A DNA stretch of 64,000 nt. Source: Aporrectodea caliginosa. Taxonomy: Eukaryota; Annelida; Clitellata; Crassiclitellata; Lumbricidae. The first letter of the stretch is position 1. Every line of letters begins with the position of its first letter. The translations under genes and the position numbers were made by a program. The stretch is from positions 644,501 through 708,500 of the forward strand of contig JACEVL010000831.1 of assembly GCA_020284085.1 (NCBI GenBank). Direction: 5' to 3'. The notes under the pieces are model-generated. The model saw nothing but the letters and a program-made list of their open reading frames with translations, searched no databases and was not told the DNA's origin. Positions 50,001 to 61,489 of this stretch are shown here, in pieces.

Positions 50001-51776
50001 CAGGACAATAGCAATGATATCACACATAAGCAAAATATTACTTAAAATATTACATAAAAGAATGGAGAGTACAATAGAGAGAGAGCTTCCTGATAGTCAA
50101 GCAGGATTTAGGAAATCTCGTGGAACACGTGATCATATTGCCAATATGAGGTGGATAATGGAGAGACAAAGGGAGTATGGACAGAAAGTATACATATGCT
50201 TCATCGATTATAGTAAAGCGTTTGACTGCATTAATCATGAATTGATGTGGAAAACCTTGGGAGAAATGGGAATACCGAAACACTTGGTACAACTTCTTAG
50301 GGGTCTGTACGAAGATCAGATAGCGGTGATAAGGACTGAATATGGAGATACTGACAGTTTTAGGATAAGGAAGGGAGTGCGGCAAGGATGCATTCTGTCT
50401 CCTGTCTTATTTAACATGTACGCTGAAAGGATAATGAGGCAGGCGGGAATGGATGAGGCTGAGGAAGGAATAAAGATAGCGGGAAGAATAATGAACAATC
50501 TGAGATACGCTGATGATACAACATTATTGGCGGGTAAAAAAACGAGTTGGTAACACTGATAAGAAGGCTTAAGAGTGAAAGTGAGAAAGCAGGACTCTAC
50601 TTCAATATAAAAAGACAAAGATCATGACAACAGAGGAGGAGGACAGTTTTTGAAGTAGACGGAGAGGAAATAGAAACGGTAACTAACTTCACGTTTTTGG
50701 GATCAGTAATAGAAAAAGAAGGAAAGTGTGATATGGAAATAAATCGTAGAGTGGCTATAGGAAAAGCTGCAATGAATGGTCTGGAAAAATATGGAAGGAC
50801 AAACATGTGAGTATAGACACGAAAAAAGATTGGTGAAGGCTTTGATCATACCAACAGTAACATACGGCAGCGAGACATGGACAATGACCAAGAAAATGAG
50901 AAAAAAGATTAACGCATGCGAAATGTGGATATGGAGGAAGATGCAGAGAATATCATGGAAAGAGAAAAAGACCAATGATTGGGTGCGATGGAGTATTGGA
51001 ATTGAGAAGGAAGAGACACTACAACAAACCGTGCTAAGAGCAAAGTTGAGGTTCTTTGGTCATGTTATGCGATCAGATGGACTGGAAAAGGAAATGATGT
51101 TAGCATATGGAGAGGGAAGGAGAAAACAAGGACGACCAAGGAAAAAGTGGATGGACGAGATACATGAAACAACTGGAATGAATTTGGCAGAACTGAGAGA
51201 TGCGACGGCGGACAGAAGGAAATGGAGAGGCTTGATCATGAAGGTCGCTAAAGTTCCAAGAACTGACAGCACAAGGTGACAAGGTGAGTTCAAAACTGAA
51301 AACATGGCAGAATTAATTCGAATTGCAAAAACACATCGTGGCAATAAAATACTAATACAATACTGATACTTACTGCTTAAGGCCCATTTATCTAGCACGT
51401 AAAGTCCGTAAGCAAGATGAAACACATCATCCATGCACGGCTTCGACACGTCGTCGTACGTTCTACCCGAGGATTTCTGAAATCCATCCTCGGCAAACGA
51501 ATCAAGCCTTCGTTTAACAACCGTCGGCCACGACCCATTCCAGAGTCCCAGCACCTTGGAATAGTCCTCGGTCTGTGCAGGAGTGGGTTCAACTCGGTCG
51601 CTCAATTCGCCAATATAACGCAATGGCTCTAAAAAGTAGTGACCGCTGTATTCTGACAGTCTCTCCGCCACACACGGAATAAGTAAATGGGAAAACAAAA
51701 ACACGAACATGCCGCGTTTTACTGAGACTGACATCGTTTTCTTTGATGTTGCCGTCTTGCTCACAAAAAAGCTCAA
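31308..51776 (-). CDS. NRF-6-like acyltransferase-3 membrane protein, 15 exons
   Basis: Homologue of the nose-resistant-to-fluoxetine (NRF-6/NDG-4) family: a secreted-side NRF domain fused to a multipass acyltransferase-3 domain, implicated in C. elegans in lipid/drug transport across membranes. Exons (minus): 51776-51374, 48017-47827, 46490-46415, 44104-44014, 41348-41092, 40266-40093, 39166-39073, 38541-38443, 37829-37670, 35876-35797, 35232-35104, 33946-33829, 33175-32989, 32169-32027, 31379-31308. All phases agree: 2274 nt, 757 aa. Signal peptide near MFVFLFSHLLIPCVA; start could be 51776 or 51734. NRF domain: WALSMVDATGKFPSGILLGN, CLPRTC. An acidic loop (DDDDEDD) follows the first membrane segment. 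Acyltransferase motifs: HGIRFLSMTWVILGH (about residue 388), LSVDTFFVL, WYLANDMQF, WCRINPYLIGVLLGY, PLSRLTYAAYLVHP. The exon 5 donor (GAG|GTTGTG) is weak. Exon 15 ends early (AFIFSICLIL then stop) because about 4 bp are lost relative to the copy at 57785; the usual E-P---LE end is out of frame. Confidence 0.9.
31812..31961 (-). mobile_element. CAGTGGCGTAAA-type DNA-element end, copy 3
   Basis: Lies in the last intron of the NRF-6-like gene. TTACCCAAAGGTGAAAATCT, CAGTCAAAACTTTGG, GACAGTCCCCCTCTGTCCCC, ending GATTTACGCCACTG. Confidence 0.5.
34058..34294 (+). repeat. tRNA-derived SINE, family II (intronic)
   Basis: ATAGCGCATTGGATAACACG head, B box GAGTTCGAACC, the standard body, then a GTCAGGTGCTTCAATAAAGA tail into (ATT)n. 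It sits antisense in the intron between exons 12 and 11 of the NRF-6-like gene. Confidence 0.88.
34325..34387 (+). mobile_element. piggyBac-like mini-MITE, copy 2
   Basis: TTAA (34321-34324), then CCCTTTAACGACGAGC at the left end; CTCGTCATTGAAGG at the right with a decayed TCAA. The core TACTAAAAGTGACTGGGAAA is identical to copy 1 over most bases. Confidence 0.7.
36526..36740. repeat. Tandem duplication of about 100 bp (2 copies)
   Basis: GGTCGGATGGAGCATAG...CAACTGATAATATTTGCTAT...GACAGAAGGTTGGAAGGATG occurs twice in an NRF-6 intron. Confidence 0.85.
37010..37330 (+). repeat. Degenerate 17-18-bp EcoRI-rich tandem repeat
   Basis: Units of the form AAAGAAGAATTCATTTAT/AATG repeat about 18 times with GAATTC in most. 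The ORF of NEEFIY/KEEFIY units is an artefact of this. Confidence 0.85.
38541..38650 (-). repeat. Duplicated splice-acceptor segment of exon 8
   Basis: The sequence spanning the exon 8 acceptor (AGAAGCGTTCCACTGAAAG on +) recurs at about 38570-38590 and, more diverged, at about 38610-38630, each followed by GGAATTAGACAGA-like sequence. The extra copies carry a CTTTCAG|TGGAACGCTTCT decoy acceptor. Confidence 0.7.
39238..39430 (-). mobile_element. L2/CR1-like LINE C-terminal fragment
   Basis: The minus frame reads HWSFAVVGPSTWNDLPPSLR followed by SVSHCLKTFLLP, the standard C-terminal block of these LINEs. It ends in the GGCGTTGTATAAAT-type tail, in an NRF-6 intron. Confidence 0.78.
42000..42320 (+). 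mobile_element. LINE C-terminal fragment (non-LTR)
   Basis: The + frame reads LYSSETWFITEALNRKFDPF and then CLRMF after a stop, like the YGSETW...LDAFN.CLRRI block downstream of RT in several non-LTR clades. Heavily decayed. Confidence 0.55.
44317..44379 (-). mobile_element. piggyBac-like mini-MITE, copy 3
   Basis: TTAA (44313-44316) then TCCTTTAACGACGAGCTGCA; the right end is GCTCAGCATTAAAGGA. The core is in reverse orientation (CAGTTTTAGCACACGCTC). Confidence 0.65.
45640..45880 (-). mobile_element. L2-like LINE C-terminal fragment
   Basis: The minus frame reads MLYWLPMEEFIRFKILIFGQ, matching the LHWLPVE.RI.FKILLL block of L2/CR1 LINEs, followed by AYMKELMCFTYES. Confidence 0.6.
46942..47095. 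repeat. (GACA)n then (CA)n microsatellites
   Basis: GACA repeats at 46945-46977 pass into imperfect then pure CA repeats to about 47083, in the intron between exons 3 and 2. Confidence 0.9.
47217..47276 (-). mobile_element. piggyBac-like mini-MITE, copy 4 (60 bp, both TTAA sites intact)
   Basis: TTAA at 47213-47216 and 47277-47280 exactly bracket 60 bp. Ends CACTTTAACGAGTAG and ATCGTTAAAGTG; core GCATTGGTTTCCCAGTCGCT in reverse orientation to copies 1 and 2. Confidence 0.75.
48440..48832 (+). mobile_element. L2/CR1-like LINE 3' end with (GATTAC)n tail
   Basis: WIDLPPEFRT (from 48451) and FHSKLKSLLFKNSYPD (near 48555-48605) are the C-terminal LINE blocks, with a frame break between. The 3' UTR carries CTCTTTTGGACAACCCC and AGTGGCGCTTTAAAAG, and ends in GATTACGATTACGATTACG. 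Antisense in NRF-6 intron 1. Confidence 0.78.
49905..51285 (+). mobile_element. 5'-truncated non-LTR retrotransposon with RT
   Basis: In order: WPEDWKSSVFIPLFKKGD, ENYRTIAMISHISKILLKIL, SQAGFRKSRGTRDHIANMRW, CFIDYSKAFDCINHELMW, KGVRQGCILSPVLFNMY, NNLRYADDTTLLAG. After frame breaks near 50540, 50610 and 50800 it continues with VTYGSETWTMTKKMRKKINA, LRFFGHVMRSDGLEKEMML and GRPRKKWMDEIHETTGMNL. The endonuclease is absent. AGTTCAAAA occurs just before (about 49890) and after (51287) and may be the target duplication. It lies antisense in intron 1 of the NRF-6-like gene. Confidence 0.88.
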
Positions 51777-52270
51777 GCGTATTACGCCTTCAGAACAACG
51801 ATTTCGCAGGGCACTGAATAATTAGGCACCTCGCAATTCGCCAAATGATTACGGCAACAAGTCAGTTCAAATAACAGCAAGACAAGCGAAAGCCTATCGG
51901 TGAATTTTCAGGGAAGCCGCAAAAAACTGGAAAGCTTGGCATGAAATTCCCAGTGACACATTTTCTGCTGCGCGTGATCGGTGACTAGGCAGCGAATTAA
52001 ACGCAAAGGTTGCTGGGATTTCTGGTAGAAGAAACTTTATGGCACGACGCCAGAGGTGGCGACAGCAATAATATTCCGGGCAACAGCGCTACAAAAGGTT
52101 TGGTTTTTGGTTGGGGTTTTTTGGGAGGGGTAAACCAAAAAACCAAAAAATTTGGTTTCTTGGTTATTTTAAAATAAATTTATAAATTATAAATGTCAAA
52201 AGTGGCGTCTCTTCAACAATTGTTGTGTCGTCTTTGTTATTTTCTTTACATGACGTTCTACCACAGAATA
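51777..52270. other. 5' flank of the NRF-6-like gene
   Basis: The promoter should lie here for the minus-strand gene, but no TATA box or other core element is convincing. Around 52095-52165, TTTGGTTTTTGG...CCAAAAAACCAAAAAA forms an imperfect foldback. Confidence 0.35.
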
Positions 52271-52278
52271 GATAAAAC

Positions 52279-52815
52279 CAGTGTGATTCTCGTTAACGAT
52301 AACGATAACGAAAATGTTCGTTAACGAAAACAAAATGATTTCGTTAACGATAACTATAACTATAACTAAAAAATATCATTAACTATAACTATAACTATAA
52401 CGAAAATAACAATAACGAAAATTCATCTTTATTTTCGTTAATACAAAAATAAAAATAGGAAGTGCAATATGGATGATTCGACATAAATGAGAACGAAAAA
52501 TGCGATATTTTTATTATGCAATTTGTCAGTTACTTTGGAAACTCGTGTATTCATGAAGCTGAATGCACCCATGCTTCAAAGTCTTTCAAAGCTCTGAGCA
52601 AATTGTGAAACAGCGTGTTAATACGCACAATTTTACTTATTGTAACTAAGTAGTAACTAAAATTAACGAAAATAAAAATCCATTAACTATAACTATAACT
52701 ATAACTAAAAATAATACTAACTATAACTATAACTATAACTAAAATAAAAAACCATTAACTATAGGCCCTAACTGTAACTATAACTAAAATAATATCTGTA
52801 AGGAGAATCACACTG
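52279..52815. mobile_element. hAT-type MITE, 537 bp
   Basis: Termini CAGTGTGATTCTC (52279-52291) and GAGAATCACACTG (52803-52815) are perfect inverted repeats. They are flanked by a perfect 8-bp duplication, GATAAAAC (52271-52278 and 52816-52823). The subterminal DNA is full of TAACTATAACTA and TTAACGATAACG repeats. No coding capacity. Confidence 0.9.
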
Positions 52816-52948
52816 GATAAAACGTAGCTATAGGGTAGGGTGGGGGCATGAAGCCTAGTGTGAGGAATACGCCCCCTCTGAAAATCTTTCCAGTCGGCGA
52901 CTTTCTGGAGGATTTGATAACTGCCCATGACAGCGGATGCCATACCGG

Positions 52949-53362
52949 CAGTGTGACCACTCCTTGGGATTTTCCCCAAGATCTTGGGATTTTGGGGGTT
53001 CGACTTGTGATCTGGGGATTTGCATAGCAATCTTGCGGATTTTTGGAAGGTCTACAGACTAATTTTACCATACTTTTCAACACCGGCAGCCAATCAGATT
53101 AGAAAAAACTCGCTCTGAAAGACTTTTATTATTACTTACGTGTAAACATTGTAATTTTGTTAATTCAATGTTATGCTCCGTCCACCTCTTTGTCAGTTCT
53201 TAGCTCGGTATTTATGTGAATAATTCATATTGTTACACGTCCATTCATATTTCATAACTGTTTCCTTTTCAGAAACTTGGGATTTTTGGTATCCTATTGA
53301 GCAATCTTGGGATTTTTCTGGCAAAAGCTTGGGATTTCAGAAAATGTAGAGTGGTCGCACTG
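52949..53362. mobile_element. hAT-type MITE, 414 bp
   Basis: Termini CAGTGTGACCACTC (52949-52962) and GAGTGGTCGCACTG (53349-53362) match at 13 of 14 bases inverted. The flanking 8-bp duplication CATACCGG (52941-52948 and 53363-53370) is perfect. Internal CTTGGGATTTT motifs are repeated near both ends. No coding capacity. Confidence 0.9.
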
Positions 53363-53499
53363 CATACCGGTAATGAACTATAGCCTAATTAGTTCAAATG
53401 TGACCCATTTGTGTTTGTTGGTGGAAGACAGCTAATTAAAGTTTGTTTGTATAAGTCGAATTTCCACCGCAAACTTAACCATCACTGCAATCTAAACCC

Positions 53500-53783
53500 A
53501 GGCTGCAGTCCGCATTAATAAGGCTGCAGTCTGCAAAACCACTGCTGCAATCTGCAATCACCAGGCTGCAGTCCGAAATAAAAGGCTGCAGTCCGCAATA
53601 ACCAGGTTGCAGTCCGTAATGACCAGGCTGCAGTCCTTAAGAACAAGGCTGCAGTCCGCAATTCAACGCTGCAGCCATCCGTGCTGTGTTTTCGACACCA
53701 GGCTGCAGTCCGCATTAATTTCAGGCTGCAATCTGCATAAACCAGGCTTAACCGCAATAACCAAACTGCAGTCCGCAATAACC
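53500..53783 (-). repeat. Inverted arm of the 21-bp minisatellite
   Basis: Monomers read AGGCTGCAGTCCGCAATAAC here, the reverse complement of the main array. About twelve diverged copies with irregular spacing. Confidence 0.85.
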
Positions 53784-53803
53784 TCGTTATTGCAGTAACC
53801 GTA

Positions 53804-55926
53804 ATAACCACGGACTGCAGCCTGGTTATTGCGGACTGCAGCCTGGTTATTGCAGATTGCAGCCTGGTTATTGAGGACTGCTGCCTGGTTATTGCGGACT
53901 GCAGCCTGGTTATTGCGGACTGCAGCCTGGTTATTGCGGATTGCAGCCTGGTTATTGAGGACTGCAGTCTGGTTATTGCGGACTGCAGCCTGGTTATTGC
54001 GGACTGCAGCGTGGTTATTGCGGACTGCAGTCTTGTTCTTACAGGCTGCAGCCTGGTTATTACGGACTGCTGCCTGGTTATTGCGGACTGCAGCCTGTTT
54101 ATTACGGACTGCTGCCTGGTTATTGCGGACTGCAGCCTGGTTATTGCGGACTGCAGCCTTGTTCTTACGGACTGCAGGCTGGTTATTACGAACTGCAGCG
54201 TGGTTATTGCGGACTGCAGCGTGGTTATTGCGGACTGCAGCCTGGTTATTACGGACTGCAGCCTGGTTAATGCAGATTGCAGCCTGGTTATGGCGGACTG
54301 CAGCCTGGTTATTGCGGATTGCGGACTGCAGCCTGGTTATTGCTGACTGCAGCCTGGTTTTTGCAGATTGCAGCCTGGTTATTGCGGACTGCAGCCTGGT
54401 TATTGCGGACTGCAGCCTGGTTATTGCGGACTGCAGCCTGGTTATTGCGGACTGCAGCCTGGTTATTGCAGATTGCAGCCTGGTTATTGAGGACTGCAGC
54501 CTGGTTATTGCGGACTGCAGCCTGGTTTTTGCGGACTGCAGCCTGGTTATTGAGGACTGCAGCCTGGTTATTGCGGACTGCAGCCTGGTTATTGCAGATT
54601 GCAGCCTGGTTATTGAGGACTGCAGCCTGGTTATTGCGGACTGCAGCCTGTTTATTGCGGACTGCAGCCTGGTTTATGCAGATTGCAGCCTGGTTATATC
54701 GGACTGCAGCCTGGTTATTGCAGATTGCAGCCTGGTTATTGCGGACTGCAGCCCGGCTATTGCGGACTGCTGTCTGGTTATTGCGAACTGCAGCCTGGTT
54801 ATTGCGAACTGCAGCCGTGTTATTGCGAAAATCTGCCTGGTTATTGCGGACTGCAGCCTGGTTTTTGCGGACTGCAGCCTGGTTATTGCGGACTTCAGCC
54901 TGGTTATTGCGGACTGCAGCCTGGTTATTGCGGACTGCAGCCTGGTTATTTCGGACTGCAGCCTGGTTATTGCGGACTGCAGCCAGGTTATCGCAAACTG
55001 CAGCTTGGTTTTTGCGAACTGCAGCCTGGTTATTGCGGACTGCAGCCTGGTTATTGCGGACTGCAGCCTGGTTATTGCGGACTGCAGCCTGGCTATTGCA
55101 GATTGCAGCCCGTCTATTGCGGACTGCAGCCCGGTTATTGCTGACTGCAACCTCGTTATTGCGAACGGCAGCCTGGCTATTGCGGACTGCAGCCTTGTTC
55201 TAACGGACTGCAGCCTGGTTATTACGGACTGCAGCCTGGTTATTGCGGACTGCAGCCTGGTTATTACGGACTGCAGCCTGGTTATTGCAGATTGCAGCCT
55301 GGTTATTGCGGACTGCAGCCTGGTTATTGCGGACTGCAGCCTGGTTATTACGGACTGCAGCCTGGTTATTGCGGACTGCAGCCTGGTTATTGCAGATTGC
55401 AGCCTGGTTATTGAGGACTGCTGCCTGGTTATTGCGGACTGCAGCCTGGTTATTGCGGACTGCAGCCTGGTTATTGCAGCCTGGTTATTGCGGACTGCAG
55501 CCTGGTTATTGCGGACTGCAGCCTGGTTATTGCAGATTGCAGCCTGGTTATTGAGGATTGCAGCCTGGTTATTGCAGATTGCAGCCTCGTTATTGCAGAC
55601 TGCATCCTGGTTATTGCGGACTGCAGCCTGGTTATTGCGGACTGCAGCCTGGTTATTGCGGACTGCAGCCTGGTTATTGCGTTATTACGGACTGCAGCCT
55701 GGTTATTGCGGACTGCAGCCTGGTTTTTGAGGATTGCAGCCTGGTTATTGCAGATTGCAGCCTCGTTATTGAGGACTGCAGCCTGGTTATTGCGGACTGC
55801 AGCCTGTTTATTACGGACTGCAGCCTGGTTATTGACAGATTGCAGCCTGGTTTTTGCGGACTGCAGCCTGGTTATTACGGACTGCAGCCTGGTTATTGGG
55901 GACTGCAGCCTGGTTATTGCGGACTA
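53804..55926 (+). repeat. 21-bp PstI-containing minisatellite, about 101 units
   Basis: Consensus CTGCAGCCTGGTTATTGCGG plus A, with variants at the GCGGA/GCAGA/GAGGA/ACGGA position and CTGCTGCC. The unit length is divisible by three and several frames lack stops, so ORFs up to 633 codons (RTAAWLL, ADCSLVI, GLQPGYC units) open across it. They shift frame at indels and have no unique flanking sequence, so they are not called as genes. Confidence 0.95.
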
Positions 55927-57784
55927 GAGGCACATTATCAAGCTGTTCTCGTGTCGTTTTTTAAAGGCTCTTCTTCATTGAATTTGCTATTGGTGGCAGT
56001 GAATAGATCTTGCCCAACGCGACAGACGAAGTATACGGCCGTGCTCTTCATCGCACTTTTCCCTGACTCGTAGGTTCATATGCTTTATCCTAAAACTTCT
56101 GGGTTCTCAGACTCAGGACTGCTACAGTCCTACTGTGCCTTCGTCTGATGGCTTATTATACTCTGGATCCATTGAGCGCCTCTGAGTAGTCCTCTGGAAG
56201 GGTCGCTATATAAATTTATGAATTTATGAATGAGGTCATTTCTATGACTAGACATTTTGCATAATCAGAACGTGGTTTTCATGCACCATTTTTTATGGCT
56301 ACACCATTTGCCAACGAATGCCAGAAACATTTTCAGCATGTCCTTTCTGCACCTTTCTAGAGCTGGAGTAAGGCAAACCACACCCATAAGCGAAGTCATC
56401 GACGAGACAGTCATGTTCAATTGTCCTATATTATAGTTGGTCAGCATTTACCACTGGTTGCAACCGGATTTAGCTCTGGGCCCAATAATGTCAAATAAAA
56501 GTAGTCATTGAGGTCACAATCTAAATTTGGTCACGGCAAAGGTTTTAAGGAGCTGGTTTTAGTTTATTTAAGAATCCATAACCTACTTCTTGTGCCAGTT
56601 CTCAGTGTTAAGGTGTGAAAATTTGCAAATGCTTCCTCGGATCCATAGTCTAAATAATCAAAAATAAACTAAAGTCACAGACACGTTATAATCTGACATC
56701 AATACACAGTCAAAATTCGTCAAAGGAATTTATGCAAATCTCACAGAAAACACAAATTCTTCTCAAATGGTTGGCACAAAATAACGGTGCGCAGGTTTCA
56801 GTCTGAAAGCATGTTAAATTGGCTGAAATTGCTAAACTGCCAAGCATCACAAAAACGGCTTTAGGTTTTATGAGGTTTGTGCACGCATATTGGCCACTTT
56901 AAATCAAAACTGCATAAGTTATTTCTCATTTGTGTCTTTGGCTCGGACTAACAAGGTTTTCGCCTCTTTCAGAGAAAGACGATAACGATAAATTTGGCTA
57001 TCAAAGAGCAACTACGTGAATGAGGAAACAAAAGACTTTGATTAAGCACAAAAGGCACTGTACTTGACAAATGATGCGCATGGATATCATTCAGTCGCAA
57101 TAATCGCCGACAAAGAGAAGTGACGATGAGGGTGGTTTGAGAAGTAATTAAAGATGAGGGCAGGATTTGTAATCTATGCCAGTGTTTGAAACATTTACGG
57201 AAATGAATGAAACAGCAGAGTAGGAATTCAACTTAAATACAAGGTGGTCAGAACTAGTTGAGGGATATTTATTCCAGCAAATCACACCATGTTGATGATA
57301 ATCATTAATATGGTATTCAGGACCATTCAGTCTCGTACTTAGGGAATATCTTGGATTGAATGCACAAACTTCTCACGTAACATCATGTTAACAGTCATAG
57401 TCAACGGTTAATGCAAAAAAAACCTTAAAATTATCGACCAAACAAGCTCAGACGAATAGCAATAAAAATGTGTACAGTCTTGCAAGCGATCTAAAAGAAC
57501 AAATCACTAAATATATCAGAGAATTGTTTTAACTATAGGCCTATGCATGTGAATTGTGAACGGTGCACAAACGTGACAAAGATAGATTGATTGCTGTCAT
57601 TTGACATGAGAAATGTGATAAAATTTGAAAATCACGAAGGTTAAAAATTGTGCATAAAGCGATTAGTATGTGAAATCATAATATCTATTAGGGAATAATC
57701 GCTTTAAGGAAATAAGTTCCATCAGGAAAAGTCGCCTTAATTTGACTCCATGCATTACGACTTCCATGCTCCTGGAACACAACT
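55927..57784. other. No gene recognised
   Basis: At 56173-56222, GAGCGCCTCTGAGTAGTCCT then GTCGCTATATAAATTTATG is a LINE/SINE 3' tail. The rest is AT-rich unique sequence. Confidence 0.45.
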
Positions 57785-58546
57785 TCAATCCTGGTTCTTG
57801 CGTTTGCGAAGAAAGGTTCGTTCAAGATTGATCATGGGACTTTCAAACGCGATGGAAAATATAAAGGCACAGATGTACGAGAGAACCAGATGACCAAAGA
57901 ACAAATAAACCTAAAACATAACACAAAATAAAAAGAGCAAAATCAGAACAGATAAAATATCAAATGCAGTGAAGACATTTTGAAAGTGACAACAGCAGTA
58001 ACCTATGTTGGCCTACTGTACAGGAATCGCTACTGCACTGAAGATAAAAGTAGGCACAGTATGTAATGATAAATATATTCACAACATAGATTTAAAAAAA
58101 ACATCGGCAGCGTAGTTGTAGTCAAAGTGACAATTGCAGAGCAGCGTCAAATCAAATACAGTTCCACGAAAGTTACGAGAGTTTATTACAAACGCTAAAT
58201 CATCAAATTCTCCCTTATGACTCCTCAAAGTAAGAAATTCATAAAGAACATTTATTATTACAAAAATTGAGACATATTTTACACGTAAAGCAACGCAGAA
58301 ATGCATATACTATTCTTCAAGCAAAACTGCGGTTGCATTCATGCTTTGGCTAAGAGAACGTAAAGCGCAGAAATGAAAATCCGCTGAGACGCTGTGTACT
58401 TACCATTGTAATATCTTCGATAAAGAGAGGTACTTTGAGATTTGCCTAGTACCATAAAATGATCATAGGGTGAACAAGGTATGTTGCATACGTCAATCGA
58501 CTCAACGGTTGCATGACTGGCAACGACAACAGGTCATTCACAAAAC
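57785..58546 (-). pseudogene. Copy of the last two NRF-6-like exons
   Basis: 58546-58404 matches exon 14 of the main gene exactly in length (143 nt) and closely in sequence (PLSRLTYATYLVHP), but WYYL has become WY, stop, A. 57910-57785 matches the terminal exon and is intact: HLVLSYICAFIFSIAFESPM, INLERTFLRKRKNQD, stop. Splice sites are preserved (TTTTAG, GGTAAG). No upstream exons were found to the window end, so this is a partial duplicate. It keeps the E-P---LE ending that the main gene has lost. Confidence 0.82.
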
Positions 58547-60180
58547 CTAAACAACAGGAAACCATGCGCATATATAACTCGGGTTTCTATATATTACTAC
58601 AAGAGCATAAAACCAAGAATGAACACTAAATACTTGACTAAATACTTGACGAGCAAAAGGAATGGAAATTTGAATCCATAGCGTCACATGGAAGTTAAAT
58701 ACATCCATTTAAGGGCAAGCAAGAAGGGGATTATTTATGAGAATAGTTATATTTTTGTTTTTTCACATTCTCTGATTTACTGTAATAATTTGGTTGCAAT
58801 AAAATAATTTGAATTGAATTGAATTGAATTGAGAATTGAATTGAATTGAATATACTATGATATCTGTCTATGCATCTCACAATGCTACCAACAGATGATA
58901 TAGCAACCACTGCATTTTGTATAACGAGGCTGCGATAAAAATGGACTGTGTTCTGAAGCTGAATAAAATTTGAGAATCTACATGTATAGCAGACTGCGGT
59001 GTGTCAGAACGTGCATGATAATCAGGCACATGGATTATAAGTCGGTTGCGGTATGTTAATTTAATACAATACAATGTGTCTGATATTGCCCTCATTCCAA
59101 AGTTCAGAAGTGCAGACACAACCATATGAGAGTACGTCGATGGCGCTGAGCAATTGTGCGTGAAAGACTTAAGGTCCTTGCATAATAGTGACTGACAAAG
59201 TGGAGGCTTAAACTCGTGCTCAATCAATCAATCAATATTCCGAACACCAGGCTGACAGAACGCAGCTATGTGCGTTATATGCCGAATGCTGCAGCGGCGC
59301 CGCTAGGATTTTAATTGTGTACGCACAATCAGCATGCGTCCATGCGTAGGCCGGGGCCCGGGACGAAAGTGTGGGGGGACCGAGAAAACGAGCGTCCGAA
59401 CTTTTTTGAATTTCCACACTGTAATGGTAGCAGTTTAAGCAGTCATCTTAATAAAATTGCTCTATAAATTCAGTGCTGGTAGGAACCAGATGTCACTCGT
59501 AGCTAAGATGTAGTTTGATCGTGTTTGAGTTTCACTACAGACAATACTGGCATTTATTTAAATCAATATAAAAACTAGAAATACGTTCAATTTCCAAGAA
59601 CGCCATAAGCAATGAGGTATAAACATATTCCTGACCAGATAGAATTAGCAGAAATAGTTAACAAATGGTACACAAACCAAGCAAGAAGGATTCAACTACC
59701 GAATCGTGAAGCCATGTGGCAATGATGTATAGTTTTAGTAAATGTTCAAGGAACAAAACATTTTGAAATTTGATATTTTTAAATTTGAAAGATAACACTC
59801 GAGAGAAGCCATTAATTAGATGTACAAATACAATATATCTGTAAAATGTCATAATAACAGTATAATTATTATAGGCCTACTCATTATAATATGATGGTAT
59901 TATATATTATAATTTATAATAGTAAATAATAGCCTATCATTAGGCTATACCAAAGCTCAGGCGAGTTACTATAGCATTAAGCAATTACGCAATTGCGTAT
60001 ATAGAGTAGATAGGTAAGGGCAGATTGAGAAACACAAAGGAATTACAACAAAGGGCGCTACTGAAACACAAAGGAATGACAACAATGGGCGCTACTGAAA
60101 CAAAGGAATTATAACAATGGGCTCTACAAACACAAAGGAATTACAACAATGGGCCAATACTAACACAAAGGAATTATAAC
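58547..60180. other. Intergenic; no gene recognised
   Basis: (AATTG)n at 58805-58850. At 59291, CAGCGGCGCCGCTAGGATTT shares AGCGGCGCCGCT with 63850. At 60040-60185 there are five diverged copies of AACACAAAGGAATTACAACAATGGGC. Confidence 0.5.
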
Positions 60181-60221
60181 AATGGGCTCTACAGACACAC
60201 AAAGGAATGACATCAATGGGT

Positions 60222-61230
<1,009 letters not shown>

Positions 61231-61235
61231 GAGTT

Positions 61236-61351
61236 ATTATTATTATTATTATTAGTATTAGCATTATTGTTTGCGAAAGTCCTCAATTCTAAAATATCAA
61301 ACAAAATCGGTGCAAAAAGAAAGAACATGGAGAAAGAGCACGAAGGAGGGA

Positions 61352-61401
<50 letters not shown>

Positions 61402-61482
61402 ACATGCTTATATGTTTGTAAGCATGTATGCATGCATACATGCATGGACATGTTTCTATGTTTGTGTATGTGTGTGTATATG
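61236..61482. repeat. ATT, GA and GT/TA microsatellites
   Basis: (TTA)n at 61236-61262, (GA)n at 61357-61400 and GTGTATGTGTGTGTATATG at about 61463-61481. Confidence 0.85.
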
Positions 61483-61489
61483 TACTAAA

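Noticed and set aside
53829..55730. 633-codon + frame and overlapping frames of several hundred codons
   Set aside because: They are reading frames through a 21-bp tandem repeat whose unit is a multiple of three. There is no unique sequence, no splice context, and frame jumps occur at indels.
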